Notes under the pieces: generated by a model
Told to the model about the DNA's origin: nothing
The model's database searches: none
What the model saw: only the letters and a program-made list of their open reading frames with translations
Part shown: piece after piece, positions 23,336 to 31,754 of the stretch
How the letters are laid out: each line of letters opens with the position of its first letter
Numbering within the stretch: the stretch's first letter is position 1
NCBI GenBank assembly: GCA_004556755.1
Contig: SFFW01000005.1
Location: forward strand, 1 to 64,000
DNA: 64,000 nucleotides
Direction: 5' to 3'
Origin: Clostridiales bacterium
Lineage (GTDB): Bacteria > Bacillota > Clostridia > Oscillospirales > Oscillospiraceae
Made by a program: the position numbers and the translations under genes

Positions 23336-23414
23336 TGATGTTTCTTCCTTTCTTCAGGTCTCGCTCTCATAGGTGCGGGCACAGCCCGACTTCGACCCAT
23401 TCAATGCGGCCTTG
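23336..23414 (-). promoter_or_regulatory. Structured L21 leader
   Basis: The 5' untranslated region contains a compact GC-rich stem (CGGGCTGTGCCCG) placed between the promoter and the rplU ribosome site, the position of the L21 autoregulatory leader in Firmicutes. I cannot confirm a match to that RNA family by eye. Confidence 0.35.
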
Positions 23415-23416
23415 AT

Positions 23417-23445
23417 AGCATACCACGAACAGCCTGTACTGTCAA
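23417..23445 (-). promoter_or_regulatory. Promoter of rplU-rpmA
   Basis: On the minus strand TTGACA (23445-23440), 17 bp, TATGCT (23422-23417). Confidence 0.8.
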
Positions 23446-23476
23446 CGCTTTTCTCGGTTTTTGATGCAAAAAATCG

Positions 23477-23550
23477 CTTTACAATGTAAAATTTAATTGC
23501 AATTTTCGGTTTTACATTGATTTTACAATTTACCCTTGTCGCATTTTACG
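23477..23550 (+). promoter_or_regulatory. PhoP-type box array before the phosphate two-component genes
   Basis: CTTTACA at 23477, TTTTACA at 23510 and 23521 are in 11-bp register, with a further TTTTACG at 23544. Direct repeats of this form and spacing are what OmpR-type phosphate regulators bind. They cover and precede the promoter TTGTCG-18-TATTAT (23536-23565), consistent with autoregulation. Confidence 0.6.
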
Positions 23551-23565
23551 TTTATATAGTATTAT
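23536..23565 (+). promoter_or_regulatory. Promoter of the response regulator gene
   Basis: TTGTCG (23536-23541), 18 bp, TATTAT (23560-23565), 28 bases before the ATG. Confidence 0.5.
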
Positions 23566-23593
23566 TGCAGCATAAAGCATAGGAAGTGATCAA

Positions 23594-24268
23594 ATGATAT
23601 TCTGTGTTGAAGACGATGCGGGCATCCGTGACCTGATGATATATGCGCTCTGCTCTGCGGGTATGCAGGCGGAGGGCTTTGAGGACGGCGCCCGGCTCAC
23701 CGAGGCGCTCTCGGAAAGACGGCCGGAGCTTATTATTCTCGATATCATGCTGCCCGGTGAGGACGGCATCAGCATACTAAAGCGCTTAAAGTCACGCAGC
23801 GCAACGTCGAGCATCCCGGTCATCATGGCGACGGCTAAGGGAACGGAGTACGACAAGGTCATAGGTCTTGACCTCGGTGCGGACGATTATCTCGCAAAGC
23901 CCTTCGGCATGATGGAGATGGTCTCCAGAGTCAAAGCGGTGCTTCGCCGCTGTTACCCCGACAGCGAAAAGCGCATACTCCGAAACGGGGAGCTTTCTAT
24001 GAACCTCGGCGAGCATACCGTCACGGCTTCGGGAAAACGTGTCGTACTGACGCTCAAGGAGTATGAGCTTATGCGCAAGTTCATGGAAAACCCCGGTCGG
24101 GCATTTACGAGAGAGCAGCTTATGACGAGCGTTTGGGGCGATGAGTTCTACGGTGAAACGAGAACGGTGGATGTCCACATAGGAACGCTCAGAACGAAGC
24201 TCGGCGACTGCGGAGCGTATATCGAGACCCTGCGGGGCGTCGGCTATCGCATGGAGGAAAGACAATGA
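23594..24268 (+). CDS. phoP: OmpR-family response regulator, PhoP/PhoB-like
   Basis: 224 residues. Receiver domain with acidic pocket E6-D7-D8, phosphoacceptor D50 (LIILDIMLPGEDG), the switch Thr in ATAKG and Lys in DDYLAKPFG; winged-helix domain with LTLKEYELMRKFMENPGRAF, REQLMTSVWGDEFYGETRTV and DVHIGTLRTKLG. Probably activates phosphate uptake genes, as judged from its kinase and the Na/Pi symporter behind it plus the TTTTACA repeats. Overlaps the kinase gene by four bases. Confidence 0.9.
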   Translation: MIFCVEDDAGIRDLMIYALCSAGMQAEGFEDGARLTEALSERRPELIILDIMLPGEDGISILKRLKSRSATSSIPVIMATAKGTEYDKVIGLDLGADDYLAKPFGMMEMVSRVKAVLRRCYPDSEKRILRNGELSMNLGEHTVTASGKRVVLTLKEYELMRKFMENPGRAFTREQLMTSVWGDEFYGETRTVDVHIGTLRTKLGDCGAYIETLRGVGYRMEERQ

Positions 24269-25914
24269 CCAAACGTATCTTCAGAGCCATTTGCACGGTT
24301 GCGGCGATCGTTCTGCTTGCTTCGACGGTGCTTATAATGGGCATACTGTATGATTACTTTTCCGCAAGCAGGATGCAGCAGCTCCGTGACGAAACGGCGC
24401 TTGCGGCACAGGGTGCGGAGATAAGCGGCGAGAGCTTTTTTGACGGGATGTCCGCCGAAGACTTCAGAGTGACGTGGATAGCCCCCGACGGTACCGTTAA
24501 GTACGACAGCAGCAAGGACGCAAAGGAGATGGGCAACCACCTTGAGCGTGAGGAGGTGCGGGAGGCGATTAAAAACGGCGTCGGCGAGAGCGAGCGCTAT
24601 TCCGATACGCTGATGGAAAAGCAGCTTTACTGTGCGCAGAAGCTCTCGGACGGCAGCGTCGTGAGACTTTCAAATTCGCAGTATTCCGTGTTCACGCTGT
24701 TTATGAGCATGCTCACCCCGGTGCTTGTGGTACTTGTGGCGGCGGTGTGTGCGGCGCTTTGGATGGCATCACGCTTGGCAAAGCGGATAGTAAGGCCCTT
24801 AAACGAGATGGACCCCGACGACCCGAACGAAAACGACTGCTACGAGGAGCTTGAGCCGTTGCTGCGGAAGCTCCGTGCGCAGCAGTACAGGATCGCAAAG
24901 CAGGAGCAGGAGCTGAGCAGCAAGCGCCGTGAGTTTGAAGCGGCGTCGAGGAACATGACAGAGGGCATCGTGCTTCTGTCCGACTCTGCTGAGGTCTTGA
25001 GCATAAACGAAGCTGCAAAGCGTCTTTTGAATCTCAGGACCGATGCAACGGGCAAAAAGATAACCGAGCTGTGCGAGGGCGAGGAGATACGAAGGCTCGT
25101 GTCCATGGCACAGAACGGCATACACGCCGAAGCCGTGCTGCCGCCGTCATACGGCAGCAGGCAGGTAAACGCAAGCCCCGTCATGTCGGAGGGCAAGCTC
25201 AGCGGCATCGTGCTTCTCATCTTCGACATAAGCGAAAAGGAGAAGGCGGAGCAGATGCGGCGTGAGTTCACCGCCAACGTATCGCACGAGCTGAAAACGC
25301 CGCTGCACACCATATCCGGCTGTGCCGAGCTGCTGCAAAACGGCATGGTGAAGCCGCAGGACATTCCGATGTTCGCCGAGAACATATACAACGAGGCGCA
25401 GCGGATGATAGCGCTTGTCGAGGACATCATAAAGCTTTCACGTCTCGACGAGGGTGCGGTGGACATGAAGCGTGAGCCTGTCGATCTGTACGCACTTGCG
25501 CAAAGCACCGTGGCGTCGCTCTCCCGTGCGGCGCAGGAGGCGAAGGTCGCCCTTGACCTTGAGGGCGAGAGCGTCGTCATCGACGGCATACCCCAGCTTT
25601 TGCAGGGCATTATATACAACCTCTGCGACAACGCCATAAAGTACAACAAAAAGGGAGGCAGCGTCCTTGTGAGCGTCCGCAGCGCAGACGGGAAGGCAAA
25701 GCTCACGGTAAAGGACACCGGCATCGGCATCCCGCCGCAGCAGCAGGAGCGCATATTCGAGCGCTTCTACCGTGTGGATAAGAGCCACTCGAAGGAGGTC
25801 GGCGGAACGGGGCTGGGACTGTCAATCGTAAAGCACGCCGCAGCGCTGCACAATGCCTCGATTGAACTTCACAGTACCCCCGGCGAGGGGACCGAAATCA
25901 GCGTCAGCTTTTAA
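24265..25914 (+). CDS. phoR: Sensor histidine kinase, PhoR-like
   Basis: 549 residues. Membrane helices near 8-30 and 150-172 flank an extracellular sensor domain; then a coiled region, a PAS domain (about 215-320, SRNMTEGIVLLSDSAEVLSI), HisKA with phospho-His H341 (NVSHELKTPLHTISG) and HATPase (N box LCDNAIKYN, G1 DTGIGIPPQQ, G2 GGTGLGLSIVKH). Architecture matches PhoR of Gram-positive bacteria. Paired with the regulator by a four-base overlap. Confidence 0.9.
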   Translation: MTKRIFRAICTVAAIVLLASTVLIMGILYDYFSASRMQQLRDETALAAQGAEISGESFFDGMSAEDFRVTWIAPDGTVKYDSSKDAKEMGNHLEREEVREAIKNGVGESERYSDTLMEKQLYCAQKLSDGSVVRLSNSQYSVFTLFMSMLTPVLVVLVAAVCAALWMASRLAKRIVRPLNEMDPDDPNENDCYEELEPLLRKLRAQQYRIAKQEQELSSKRREFEAASRNMTEGIVLLSDSAEVLSINEAAKRLLNLRTDATGKKITELCEGEEIRRLVSMAQNGIHAEAVLPPSYGSRQVNASPVMSEGKLSGIVLLIFDISEKEKAEQMRREFTANVSHELKTPLHTISGCAELLQNGMVKPQDIPMFAENIYNEAQRMIALVEDIIKLSRLDEGAVDMKREPVDLYALAQSTVASLSRAAQEAKVALDLEGESVVIDGIPQLLQGIIYNLCDNAIKYNKKGGSVLVSVRSADGKAKLTVKDTGIGIPPQQQERIFERFYRVDKSHSKEVGGTGLGLSIVKHAAALHNASIELHSTPGEGTEISVSF

Positions 25915-25925
25915 GCCGACGCTGA

Positions 25926-25950
25926 TTTTACATTTTACATACATTTTACA
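25926..25950 (+). promoter_or_regulatory. PhoP-type box array before the Na/Pi symporter gene
   Basis: TTTTACA occurs at 25926, 25933 and 25944; the last two are 11 bp apart and followed by the same TAC base context. Same motif and spacing as upstream of the response regulator gene. Confidence 0.6.
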
Positions 25951-26032
25951 TACTGCCGATTACCGATTTGATGTTGAGCCTGTATCGTTTATATCAGTAC
26001 GGAGTAATATATATAGATAGGGAAGGCAGTAT

Positions 26033-27775
26033 ATGGATATATTTGATTTTCTGAAAATGATAGGCGGGCTGTGCCTGTTCCTGTTCGGCATGAACGTGAT
26101 GGGGCAGGCGCTTGAACGCAGAGCGGGGTCAAAGCTCAGAACGCTGCTCGGCAAAATGACGGGCAAGACGCTTACGGGCTTTCTCACGGGACTCGGCATA
26201 ACGGCGATAATCCAAAGCTCGTCCGCAACGACGGTCATGGTCGTCGGCTTTGTAAATTCGGGACTTATGACCCTGCGGCAGTCGATCGGCGTCATCATGG
26301 GCGCAAACATCGGCACCACCGTGACGGCGTGGATACTGAGCCTCGGCGGTATCGACAGCGGCAACCTGTTTGTGCAGCTTTTAAAGCCCTCATCGTTTAC
26401 GCCGGTGCTGGCGCTCGCCGGCATATGCCTGTATATGTTCAGCAAAAACAGCAAGAAAAACGACACGGGAATGATCCTCCTCGGCTTTGCGACGCTGATG
26501 TTCGGCATGGAGACCATGAGCGGAGCCGTATCCGGACTGCGTGACGTGCCGGAGTTCAGGGAGTTGTTCTTAGCGTTTCAGAACCCCATTCTCGGCGTGC
26601 TTGCCGGTGCGGTACTGACGGCGATCATCCAGTCAAGCTCCGCATCGGTCGGCATTCTGCAGGCGCTGAGTTCCTCCGGACAGGTGAGCTACGGCGCTGT
26701 GATACCGATCATCATGGGTCAGAATATCGGCACCTGTGTTACCGCTCTCATATCCTGTGTGGGCGCAAACAAGAACGCAAAGCGTGCAGCCGTCATACAC
26801 CTTTCCTTTAACGTTATCGGCACCCTTGTGTGCCTGACGCTGTTCTGCATCGTAAAGGCACTATTAGCCCCCGTTATCTTCAACGAGTCTGCGACGATGT
26901 ACGGCATAGCGGTCGCACACTCGCTGTTCAATATATTCTGCACTGCGATATTGCTGCCTGCGGCATCACTGCTTGAAAAGCTGGCAATGCGCATAATCCC
27001 CGACGGCAAGAGCGAGCAGGGCGAGATCAGCACTCTCGACGACAGACTTCTTGCCACTCCGCCGCTTGCGCTCCAGCAGAGCAGCACCGCCGCCGTGAGC
27101 ATGGCAAACTGTGCCGTGAACGCAATGAAGAGCGCCATGGAGTCTGTTTGGAGCTACGCTCCGGCGCTTGCCGACAAGATAAGAGAAGAGGAAAACCGGA
27201 CGGATAAGTACGAGGACATCCTCGGCACATACCTCCTAAAGCTCGGTGCGCTGCCGCTGTCCGACGCCGAAAGCGAGGAGGTCACGGAGCTTCTGAAGCT
27301 CATCGGCGATTTCGAGCGTATCGGCGACCATGCCGTGAACGTGCTTGAGTCGGCGGAGGAGCTGCACGACAAGAAGCTCGACTTCTCGGAATCTGCGCAG
27401 CATGAGATGAAGACCATGATGGCGGCACTCTGCGACGTGCTTGACACCGCCCTGCGCTCGTTTGTTAATAACGACGTCGAGAGCGCAAAGCTCGTAGAGC
27501 CGCTTGAGCAGGTCATAGACGACCTGAAGCGTGAGCTTCGTACAAGACACATACAACGCATGAAAAAGGGCGAGTGCAGCGTTGAGGCGGGCTTTGTATG
27601 GGCAGATCTCTTGACGAACCTCGAAAGAGCGTCCGACCACTGCTCTAACGTTGCACTGTGCGTCATTGATATGCGGACGCATGACTTGAATCTGCACGAG
27701 ACGCTCACTCTCCGCACCCACGCCGACGAATTCGATTCCCTGTATAAGCAGTACGCAAGAAAGTACGCATTATAA
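26033..27775 (+). CDS. Na/Pi cotransporter with C-terminal PhoU domain
   Basis: 580 residues. The membrane half has two QSSSA-type repeats expected in NptA/PNaS proteins: GITAIIQSSSATTVMVVGFV near 60-80 and VLTAIIQSSSASVGILQAL near 195-215, with GANIGTTVTAW and GQNIGTCVTA. From about residue 350 a PhoU-like helical domain follows (IGDFERIGDHAVNVLESAEE, LTNLERASDHCSNVA). It takes up phosphate with sodium, with the PhoU part probably regulatory. GGGAAGG precedes the ATG. Confidence 0.95.
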   Translation: MDIFDFLKMIGGLCLFLFGMNVMGQALERRAGSKLRTLLGKMTGKTLTGFLTGLGITAIIQSSSATTVMVVGFVNSGLMTLRQSIGVIMGANIGTTVTAWILSLGGIDSGNLFVQLLKPSSFTPVLALAGICLYMFSKNSKKNDTGMILLGFATLMFGMETMSGAVSGLRDVPEFRELFLAFQNPILGVLAGAVLTAIIQSSSASVGILQALSSSGQVSYGAVIPIIMGQNIGTCVTALISCVGANKNAKRAAVIHLSFNVIGTLVCLTLFCIVKALLAPVIFNESATMYGIAVAHSLFNIFCTAILLPAASLLEKLAMRIIPDGKSEQGEISTLDDRLLATPPLALQQSSTAAVSMANCAVNAMKSAMESVWSYAPALADKIREEENRTDKYEDILGTYLLKLGALPLSDAESEEVTELLKLIGDFERIGDHAVNVLESAEELHDKKLDFSESAQHEMKTMMAALCDVLDTALRSFVNNDVESAKLVEPLEQVIDDLKRELRTRHIQRMKKGECSVEAGFVWADLLTNLERASDHCSNVALCVIDMRTHDLNLHETLTLRTHADEFDSLYKQYARKYAL

Positions 27776-27899
27776 AGACAAAAGAGCAGCACCGATAAGT
27801 CCCGTGGGGATGGGGGGAGACGATCAGACACAGCAAAACGACGAAGAGTACGATCGGCAGCACGGAGACCGCCGACTCACGCATCTTTTCCCGTATCAT
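27770..27899 (-). pseudogene. Remnant of a DUF1538-type membrane protein gene
   Basis: Reading from ATG 27899 gives MIREKMRESAVSVLPIVLFV then VLLCLIVSP, like the start of DUF1538 proteins. A run of six C then shifts the frame; dropping one C restores PIPTGLIGAALLSL followed by TAA at 27770-27772. The stop lies inside the stop region of the Na/Pi gene on the other strand. Full proteins are far longer, so this is probably a frameshifted N-terminal fragment. No ribosome site is evident. Confidence 0.4.
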
Positions 27900-27944
27900 A
27901 TTCTTGTTTGCAAAGTACGAATCTTTAATAACACCACTTCATTT

Positions 27945-27977
27945 CCCGATGAGACTGTGTCTGATCGGGAGCATTTT
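27945..27977 (+). terminator. Terminator after the Na/Pi symporter
   Basis: CCCGATGAGAC and GTCTGATCGGG pair with one mismatch, followed by AGCATTTTTG. Confidence 0.75.
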
Positions 27978-28075
27978 TGTTTATAATACCATACAGGATG
28001 TACGAAAACAATCAAATCGGACTATATTTAGGCAAAATTTACAAATTCTCTGCTGAGAAATCCTGCACTTGCCTA

Positions 28076-28103
28076 TTGCAATATTTAAAATTTTTGATAT
28101 AAT
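28076..28103 (+). promoter_or_regulatory. Promoter of plsY
   Basis: TTGCAA (28076-28081), 16 bp, TATAAT (28098-28103). Confidence 0.55.
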
Positions 28104-28138
28104 AAGCTTAAAATATTTGAAGTAAACGAGGTGAGCTT

Positions 28139-28732
28139 ATGGAGTTTCTGTTCATAGCCGTCATATCGTATCTGATAGGCTCCTTCTGCGCATCCATACC
28201 GCTGTCAAAGACCTTCTGCGGCAGCGACGTAAGAGGCTTTGGGAGCGGCAATGCCGGAGCAACGAACGTCGCAAGGGTGTTCGGAATGAGGGCAGGGCTT
28301 GTCACACTGCTGCTCGACATGGCAAAAACGCTGCTGTCCATGAGCATCGGAAACGCCTTGGGCGGGGAGCTTGGCATGGCGCTTGCGGGGACCTTCTGCG
28401 TCATCGGACACTGCTTTCCGCTGTACTTCGGCTTTAAGGGCGGGAAGGGCGTTTCGGTCGGCGCAGCGCTGGCGCTTGCCTGCGGATGGCAGGTGTTTTT
28501 GGGCGTTATCGCCGTGTTCCTGTGCGTTGCGGTATTGAGCCGCAAGGTCTCCCTCGGCTCCGTTACGGCGTCGCTTTGCCTGCCGGCTGCCGCTGCCGCA
28601 TTCTCATGCTCTCCTGAGCTTATCACCATGGCCGGCTTTGCGGCGCTGCTTGTCGTTTTTATGCACAGAAGCAACATAAAACGGCTCATTTCAGGCAAAG
28701 AACCCGATTTTAAGCCCGGAAAATCGGTCTAA
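28139..28732 (+). CDS. plsY: Glycerol-3-phosphate acyltransferase PlsY
   Basis: 197 residues, five to seven membrane helices, with all PlsY motifs: SGNAGATNVARVFG, GHCFPLYFGFKGGKGV and the C-terminal HRSNIKRL. Transfers acyl groups from acyl-phosphate to glycerol-3-phosphate. GAGGTG precedes the ATG. plsX is not nearby. Confidence 0.95.
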   Translation: MEFLFIAVISYLIGSFCASIPLSKTFCGSDVRGFGSGNAGATNVARVFGMRAGLVTLLLDMAKTLLSMSIGNALGGELGMALAGTFCVIGHCFPLYFGFKGGKGVSVGAALALACGWQVFLGVIAVFLCVAVLSRKVSLGSVTASLCLPAAAAAFSCSPELITMAGFAALLVVFMHRSNIKRLISGKEPDFKPGKSV

Positions 28733-28803
28733 TCAATTGATAGAAATTTTAAATCAAAAATTGTACATTTCACCGAAATTGCCCAAAACGGTGCCGCTTC
28801 GTC

Positions 28804-28832
28804 TTGACAAATTGTTGACTTGTGTGTAACAT
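28804..28832 (+). promoter_or_regulatory. Strong promoter of the small-protein genes
   Basis: TTGACA (28804-28809), 17 bp, TAACAT (28827-28832). Confidence 0.75.
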
Positions 28833-28895
28833 AAGACCATAAGCTAAGCGACACGGAATGCCGCAATTTAAATTTAAATTTAAAGGAGAAACATT

Positions 28896-29129
28896 ATGCC
28901 TAAGTTTAGCGAAGTCAACGGAAAGCAGTTCCTTCAGGAATACAACGGTGTTGAGCTGTTCAAGGAGTTCACCCCCAAGATCGCAAAGCTCCCCAGCCTG
29001 ACCTACAAGCTCTACTACAATACTCCCGCACCCGAAGTCGTTGAGAAGTGCATAAAGCTCGGCCGCTGCACCAAAGAGGAAGCAGACGCCCTCATTGCTG
29101 CATTCAACGAGCGCTACGGCGACAAATAA
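28896..29129 (+). CDS. Small protein of unknown function (paralog pair, first)
   Basis: 77 residues, MPKFSEVNGKQFLQEYNGVE at the start. A strong promoter, an AAAGGAG ribosome site in an AT-rich leader and biased codons (AAG, CTC, GAG) suggest high expression. No signal peptide or membrane segment. It aligns over most of its length with the 69-residue protein encoded next: FLQEYNGVELFKEFTP with FFEVNGGRELCERFAP, and ADALIAAF with AASIQAAV. I do not recognise the family. Confidence 0.75.
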   Translation: MPKFSEVNGKQFLQEYNGVELFKEFTPKIAKLPSLTYKLYYNTPAPEVVEKCIKLGRCTKEEADALIAAFNERYGDK

Positions 29130-29162
29130 TCATACATAAGTTCGGAGTAGACCCGAAAAACG

Positions 29163-29197
29163 CTTTAGCCCCGCCTTTTGACGGGGCTAAAAACATA
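29163..29197 (+). terminator. Terminator between the two small-protein genes
   Basis: TTAGCCCCG/CGGGGCTAA hairpin followed by AAAACATACG; weak T tail, so some read-through into the second gene is likely. Confidence 0.6.
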
Positions 29198-29220
29198 CGT
29201 TTTTACAAAGGGGGAGTATT

Positions 29221-29430
29221 GTGGATTTCAGAAGCATGAGCGTGAGAGACTTCTTTGAAGTCAACGGTGGCAGAGAGCTGTGCGAGCGTTTTGCTCCGAA
29301 CCTCCTGAAGTATCCGCTGAAGCTTTTTTATAAGAAAAGCTGCGGAGAGATATTCGACCTTGTGGTGAACACGGGGATCGTGCCGGAAAAGAATGCGGCG
29401 TCGATACAGGCCGCAGTAGAAGCAAAATAA
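29221..29430 (+). CDS. Small protein of unknown function (paralog pair, second)
   Basis: 69 residues from a GTG at 29221 with AAGGGGGAG upstream. Similar to the preceding 77-residue protein in the motif F-x-x-x-x-G-x-E-L-x-x-x-F-x-P and in the C-terminal alanine-rich helix. Soluble, no cysteine motif, helical by appearance. Function unknown. Confidence 0.7.
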   Translation: MDFRSMSVRDFFEVNGGRELCERFAPNLLKYPLKLFYKKSCGEIFDLVVNTGIVPEKNAASIQAAVEAK

Positions 29431-29439
29431 GGACAAAGA

Positions 29440-29474
29440 ATGAACGGGCAGCATCGCTGCCCGTTCAGTTTTTT
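29440..29474. terminator. Bidirectional terminator
   Basis: GAACGGGCAG-CATCG-CTGCCCGTTC followed by AGTTTTTT, between convergent genes. Confidence 0.9.
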
Positions 29475-29477
29475 ATC

Positions 29478-30662
29478 TTAACTCTTTTTCTTTCCTGCAA
29501 TGGCGGGGACGGCGACAGCCGTACCGACGGCGGAAACGATCACGCCGACGAGCAGCGTCGTCTCGACGCTGCAGCCGTCAAGCAGCAGGCCGCCGAAGTA
29601 CCCGGCAAAAACGCTGCCGAGGGTGATGGCGGCGGTGAAGAAGGACTGCCCCTTTACGACGTCCTTTTCCGGGATGGTGTCGTTTATGTGCTGCACCGCA
29701 GCCGGGAGCAGGAGCGCAAACGACAGCGCCTGAAGCGCCTCCGCCGCATAGAAGGAGGGAAGGTCGGACGCAAGGTATATCGCAAGCTCCTTCACCGTGA
29801 ACACGACCGCTGCAAGGCAGAGCATGAAGCGGCAGGAAAAGCGCTTAAGGAGCTTGCTGAAAAACAGCATTACGGGGACCTCGGCGATGGACATGAAGGC
29901 AAGGATTTTGCCCATATCAGACTTGTCGCCGCCGACGTTCCGGACAAACTCGATAAAGAAGTTGCCCAGCAGCGAGTGCGTGAAGTATATGAGCGCAACG
30001 CCGGTGAGAAAGACGACAAAGCGCTTGTTCTGCGAAACGAAAACTCCAAGGGAGCTTGACGCCTGTGCATCGCTGCGTTCCTGCTCAAGAGGCGGAGCAC
30101 TGCGTCTCTGGGTGCCGCCGAACAGCAGCGACACGACGCCGCAGATCACTATGACGGCGATGAGCGAAAGCGGTATCGCATCGGCGCTGGTGCGCTCGAC
30201 GAGCGTTCCGAGAACGAGCATACTTGCGGAGTAGCACAGTGAGCCGACAGCCCTTGCTCTGCCGAAGTTTATGTGATAGCCCCAGCTTTCAACGTAAAAG
30301 CACAGTGCGGTGCAAAGCGGCTGCATCAGAAGGTTTGCGGTTATGAGCAGCACATAAGCACTTGAGATCGGGAGCGAGTTTTCGGGGGTGAACAGCAGCA
30401 CCATCGAAAGCAGTACGGAAAGCAGCAACATGATGCCGATGCAGCCGACGAGCGAGCGCTGCCCTCTGCGGTCGATAAGCGCCGCAAGCAGGGGCTGCGT
30501 TGCTATGGTGACGATGTTGCCGACGGTGATGATAATGCCGATCTCGTAGTTTGAGTACGCACGGGCCTGCAAATAGACTGCAGCAAAGTTGAAAATGATG
30601 CCGCTCATTGCCCAATAGCTGCCCTGCATTGCGGAATATCGGATGTTCAGTCTTGCGTTCAT
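29478..30662 (-). CDS. MFS transporter
   Basis: 394 residues with 12 predicted helices. The motif between helices 2 and 3, ALIDRRGQRSLVG, is the MFS signature; NFGRARAVGSLCYSASM resembles the sugar/nucleoside LacY-like branch. Substrate unknown. It lies 16 bases after a GntR regulator gene in the same direction, so the two form an operon. Confidence 0.85.
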   Translation of the reverse strand: MNARLNIRYSAMQGSYWAMSGIIFNFAAVYLQARAYSNYEIGIIITVGNIVTIATQPLLAALIDRRGQRSLVGCIGIMLLLSVLLSMVLLFTPENSLPISSAYVLLITANLLMQPLCTALCFYVESWGYHINFGRARAVGSLCYSASMLVLGTLVERTSADAIPLSLIAVIVICGVVSLLFGGTQRRSAPPLEQERSDAQASSSLGVFVSQNKRFVVFLTGVALIYFTHSLLGNFFIEFVRNVGGDKSDMGKILAFMSIAEVPVMLFFSKLLKRFSCRFMLCLAAVVFTVKELAIYLASDLPSFYAAEALQALSFALLLPAAVQHINDTIPEKDVVKGQSFFTAAITLGSVFAGYFGGLLLDGCSVETTLLVGVIVSAVGTAVAVPAIAGKKKS

Positions 30663-30678
30663 GCGGTGATTCCTCGGA

Positions 30679-31419
30679 TCATCTTCTCAGCTTGGGATTT
30701 CTAATGAACATAAAGGGGTCGGCGCCGCCGCCGCAGTAGGTCGCATAGTTGAGACCCGACGTGACGTGGCTGCACATCGCCTGCCTTGCAAGCTCCGGAA
30801 TGCGCATTTTGATCGCCTCTGCGATGGCGTTGTGATTGTAGGTGATGCTGGCGCTCCAGGGGTTGCCCTCGGAGGTGGAGAAGAACTTTATCATCGACGC
30901 CTGATACATCGTGAGGTTCGGGAGCAGCATCTCGTAGCACTTCTGAATGTACTTGTTGCCGCAGTTTTCGACGATCAGCGCATGGAAGGGCATATCGTAT
31001 GCCGCCATACCGTCGTGGTCGCCCCTTAACACGGCGTCACGGTAGCAGTTTGCAAGACGCACAAGCTCCGCAATGGTCGCCTCGTCTGCGTGTTCGGTGC
31101 AGAGCGCCGCCGCCTCGCACTCTATTGCGGTGCGCACGTCGTACAGGCTTATCATGTCACGCAGGCTGAGGTCGATGACGAAGTAGCCGTTTGCGCCGGG
31201 CTTTGTCACAACGAAGCCTCTTTCGGTCAGGGTGTTGATCGCTTCGGCGACCGGGGTCCTCGAAATACCGAGGGAGGATGCGATCGAGTTTACGTTGAGC
31301 TTTGAGCCGGGGGCGATGTGCAGGGATATGATCTCCTCATAGAGCATGTCGGAAACCACGTCTCTTAGCTTTGCAGCCGAATTAGCTTCGAGATACGCCT
31401 GAAATTCTGTCTGGTTCAT
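30679..31419 (-). CDS. GntR family regulator with FCD domain
   Basis: 246 residues. Winged helix at the N-terminus: GSKLNVNSIASSLGISRTPV then AEAINTLTERGFVV. The C-terminal FCD-type domain has the metal-ligand pattern in YDVRTAIECEAAALC and NHNAIAEAIKMR. It probably senses a small acid and controls the MFS gene downstream. AGGAGG precedes the ATG at 31419. Confidence 0.9.
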   Translation of the reverse strand: MNQTEFQAYLEANSAAKLRDVVSDMLYEEIISLHIAPGSKLNVNSIASSLGISRTPVAEAINTLTERGFVVTKPGANGYFVIDLSLRDMISLYDVRTAIECEAAALCTEHADEATIAELVRLANCYRDAVLRGDHDGMAAYDMPFHALIVENCGNKYIQKCYEMLLPNLTMYQASMIKFFSTSEGNPWSASITYNHNAIAEAIKMRIPELARQAMCSHVTSGLNYATYCGGGADPFMFIRNPKLRR

Positions 31420-31545
31420 CTTTATCCTCCTGAGCATACGCCGATGCAAAATTTGATGCCGACGGCGCAAAATGCACTTTCTTGCCGAGATATTTTAATA
31501 CAAATGCCAAAAAAGCGCAATATGTAAATGCAAAATAATTTCGCC

Positions 31546-31574
31546 TTGAAAGAAGAGCCTTGCTATGATACAAT
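31546..31574 (+). promoter_or_regulatory. Promoter of the SAM-riboswitch transcript
   Basis: TTGAAA (31546-31551), 17 bp, TACAAT (31569-31574). Confidence 0.7.
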
Positions 31575-31601
31575 AAATATCGCAAAATTGCAAACAGAAA
31601 A

Positions 31602-31686
31602 TCCTATGAAGAGTGCGTGAGGGACAAGCCCTGTGACCGCACAGCAACCTGCCGAACGGTAAGGTGCTAATGCTTGACCGATGGGA
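31602..31686 (+). ncRNA. S-box (SAM) riboswitch, short variant
   Basis: Contains the S-box core GAGGGACAAGCCC, then TGAC, GCACAGCAACC, and AAGGTGCTAA, followed after only five bases by GACCGATGGG. TCCTAT (31602-31607) pairs with ATGGGA (31681-31686) to close P1. The missing P4-type insert between GGTGCTAA and GACCGAT suggests the SAM-I/IV variant branch rather than classical SAM-I. The 3' strand of P1 overlaps an antiterminator (31678-31685 with 31699-31706), giving an OFF switch on SAM binding. Confidence 0.75.
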
Positions 31687-31695
31687 AAACGTGTG

Positions 31696-31725
31696 ACACC
31701 CGTCGGAGCGATGGGTGTATTTTTC
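31696..31725 (+). terminator. Riboswitch terminator
   Basis: ACACCCGTCG-GAG-CGATGGGTGT, then ATTTTTC. Competes with the CCGATGGG/CCCGTCGG antiterminator. Confidence 0.8.
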
Positions 31726-31754
31726 TGCCTCTTCATAAGAACGGAGGCAGAAAA

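Noticed and set aside
27821..27967. 13-bp exact inverted repeat (CGATCAGACACAG and complement) 120 bases apart
   Set aside because: The right arm is already part of a terminator hairpin and the left arm is part of the DUF1538-like remnant; no function can be argued.
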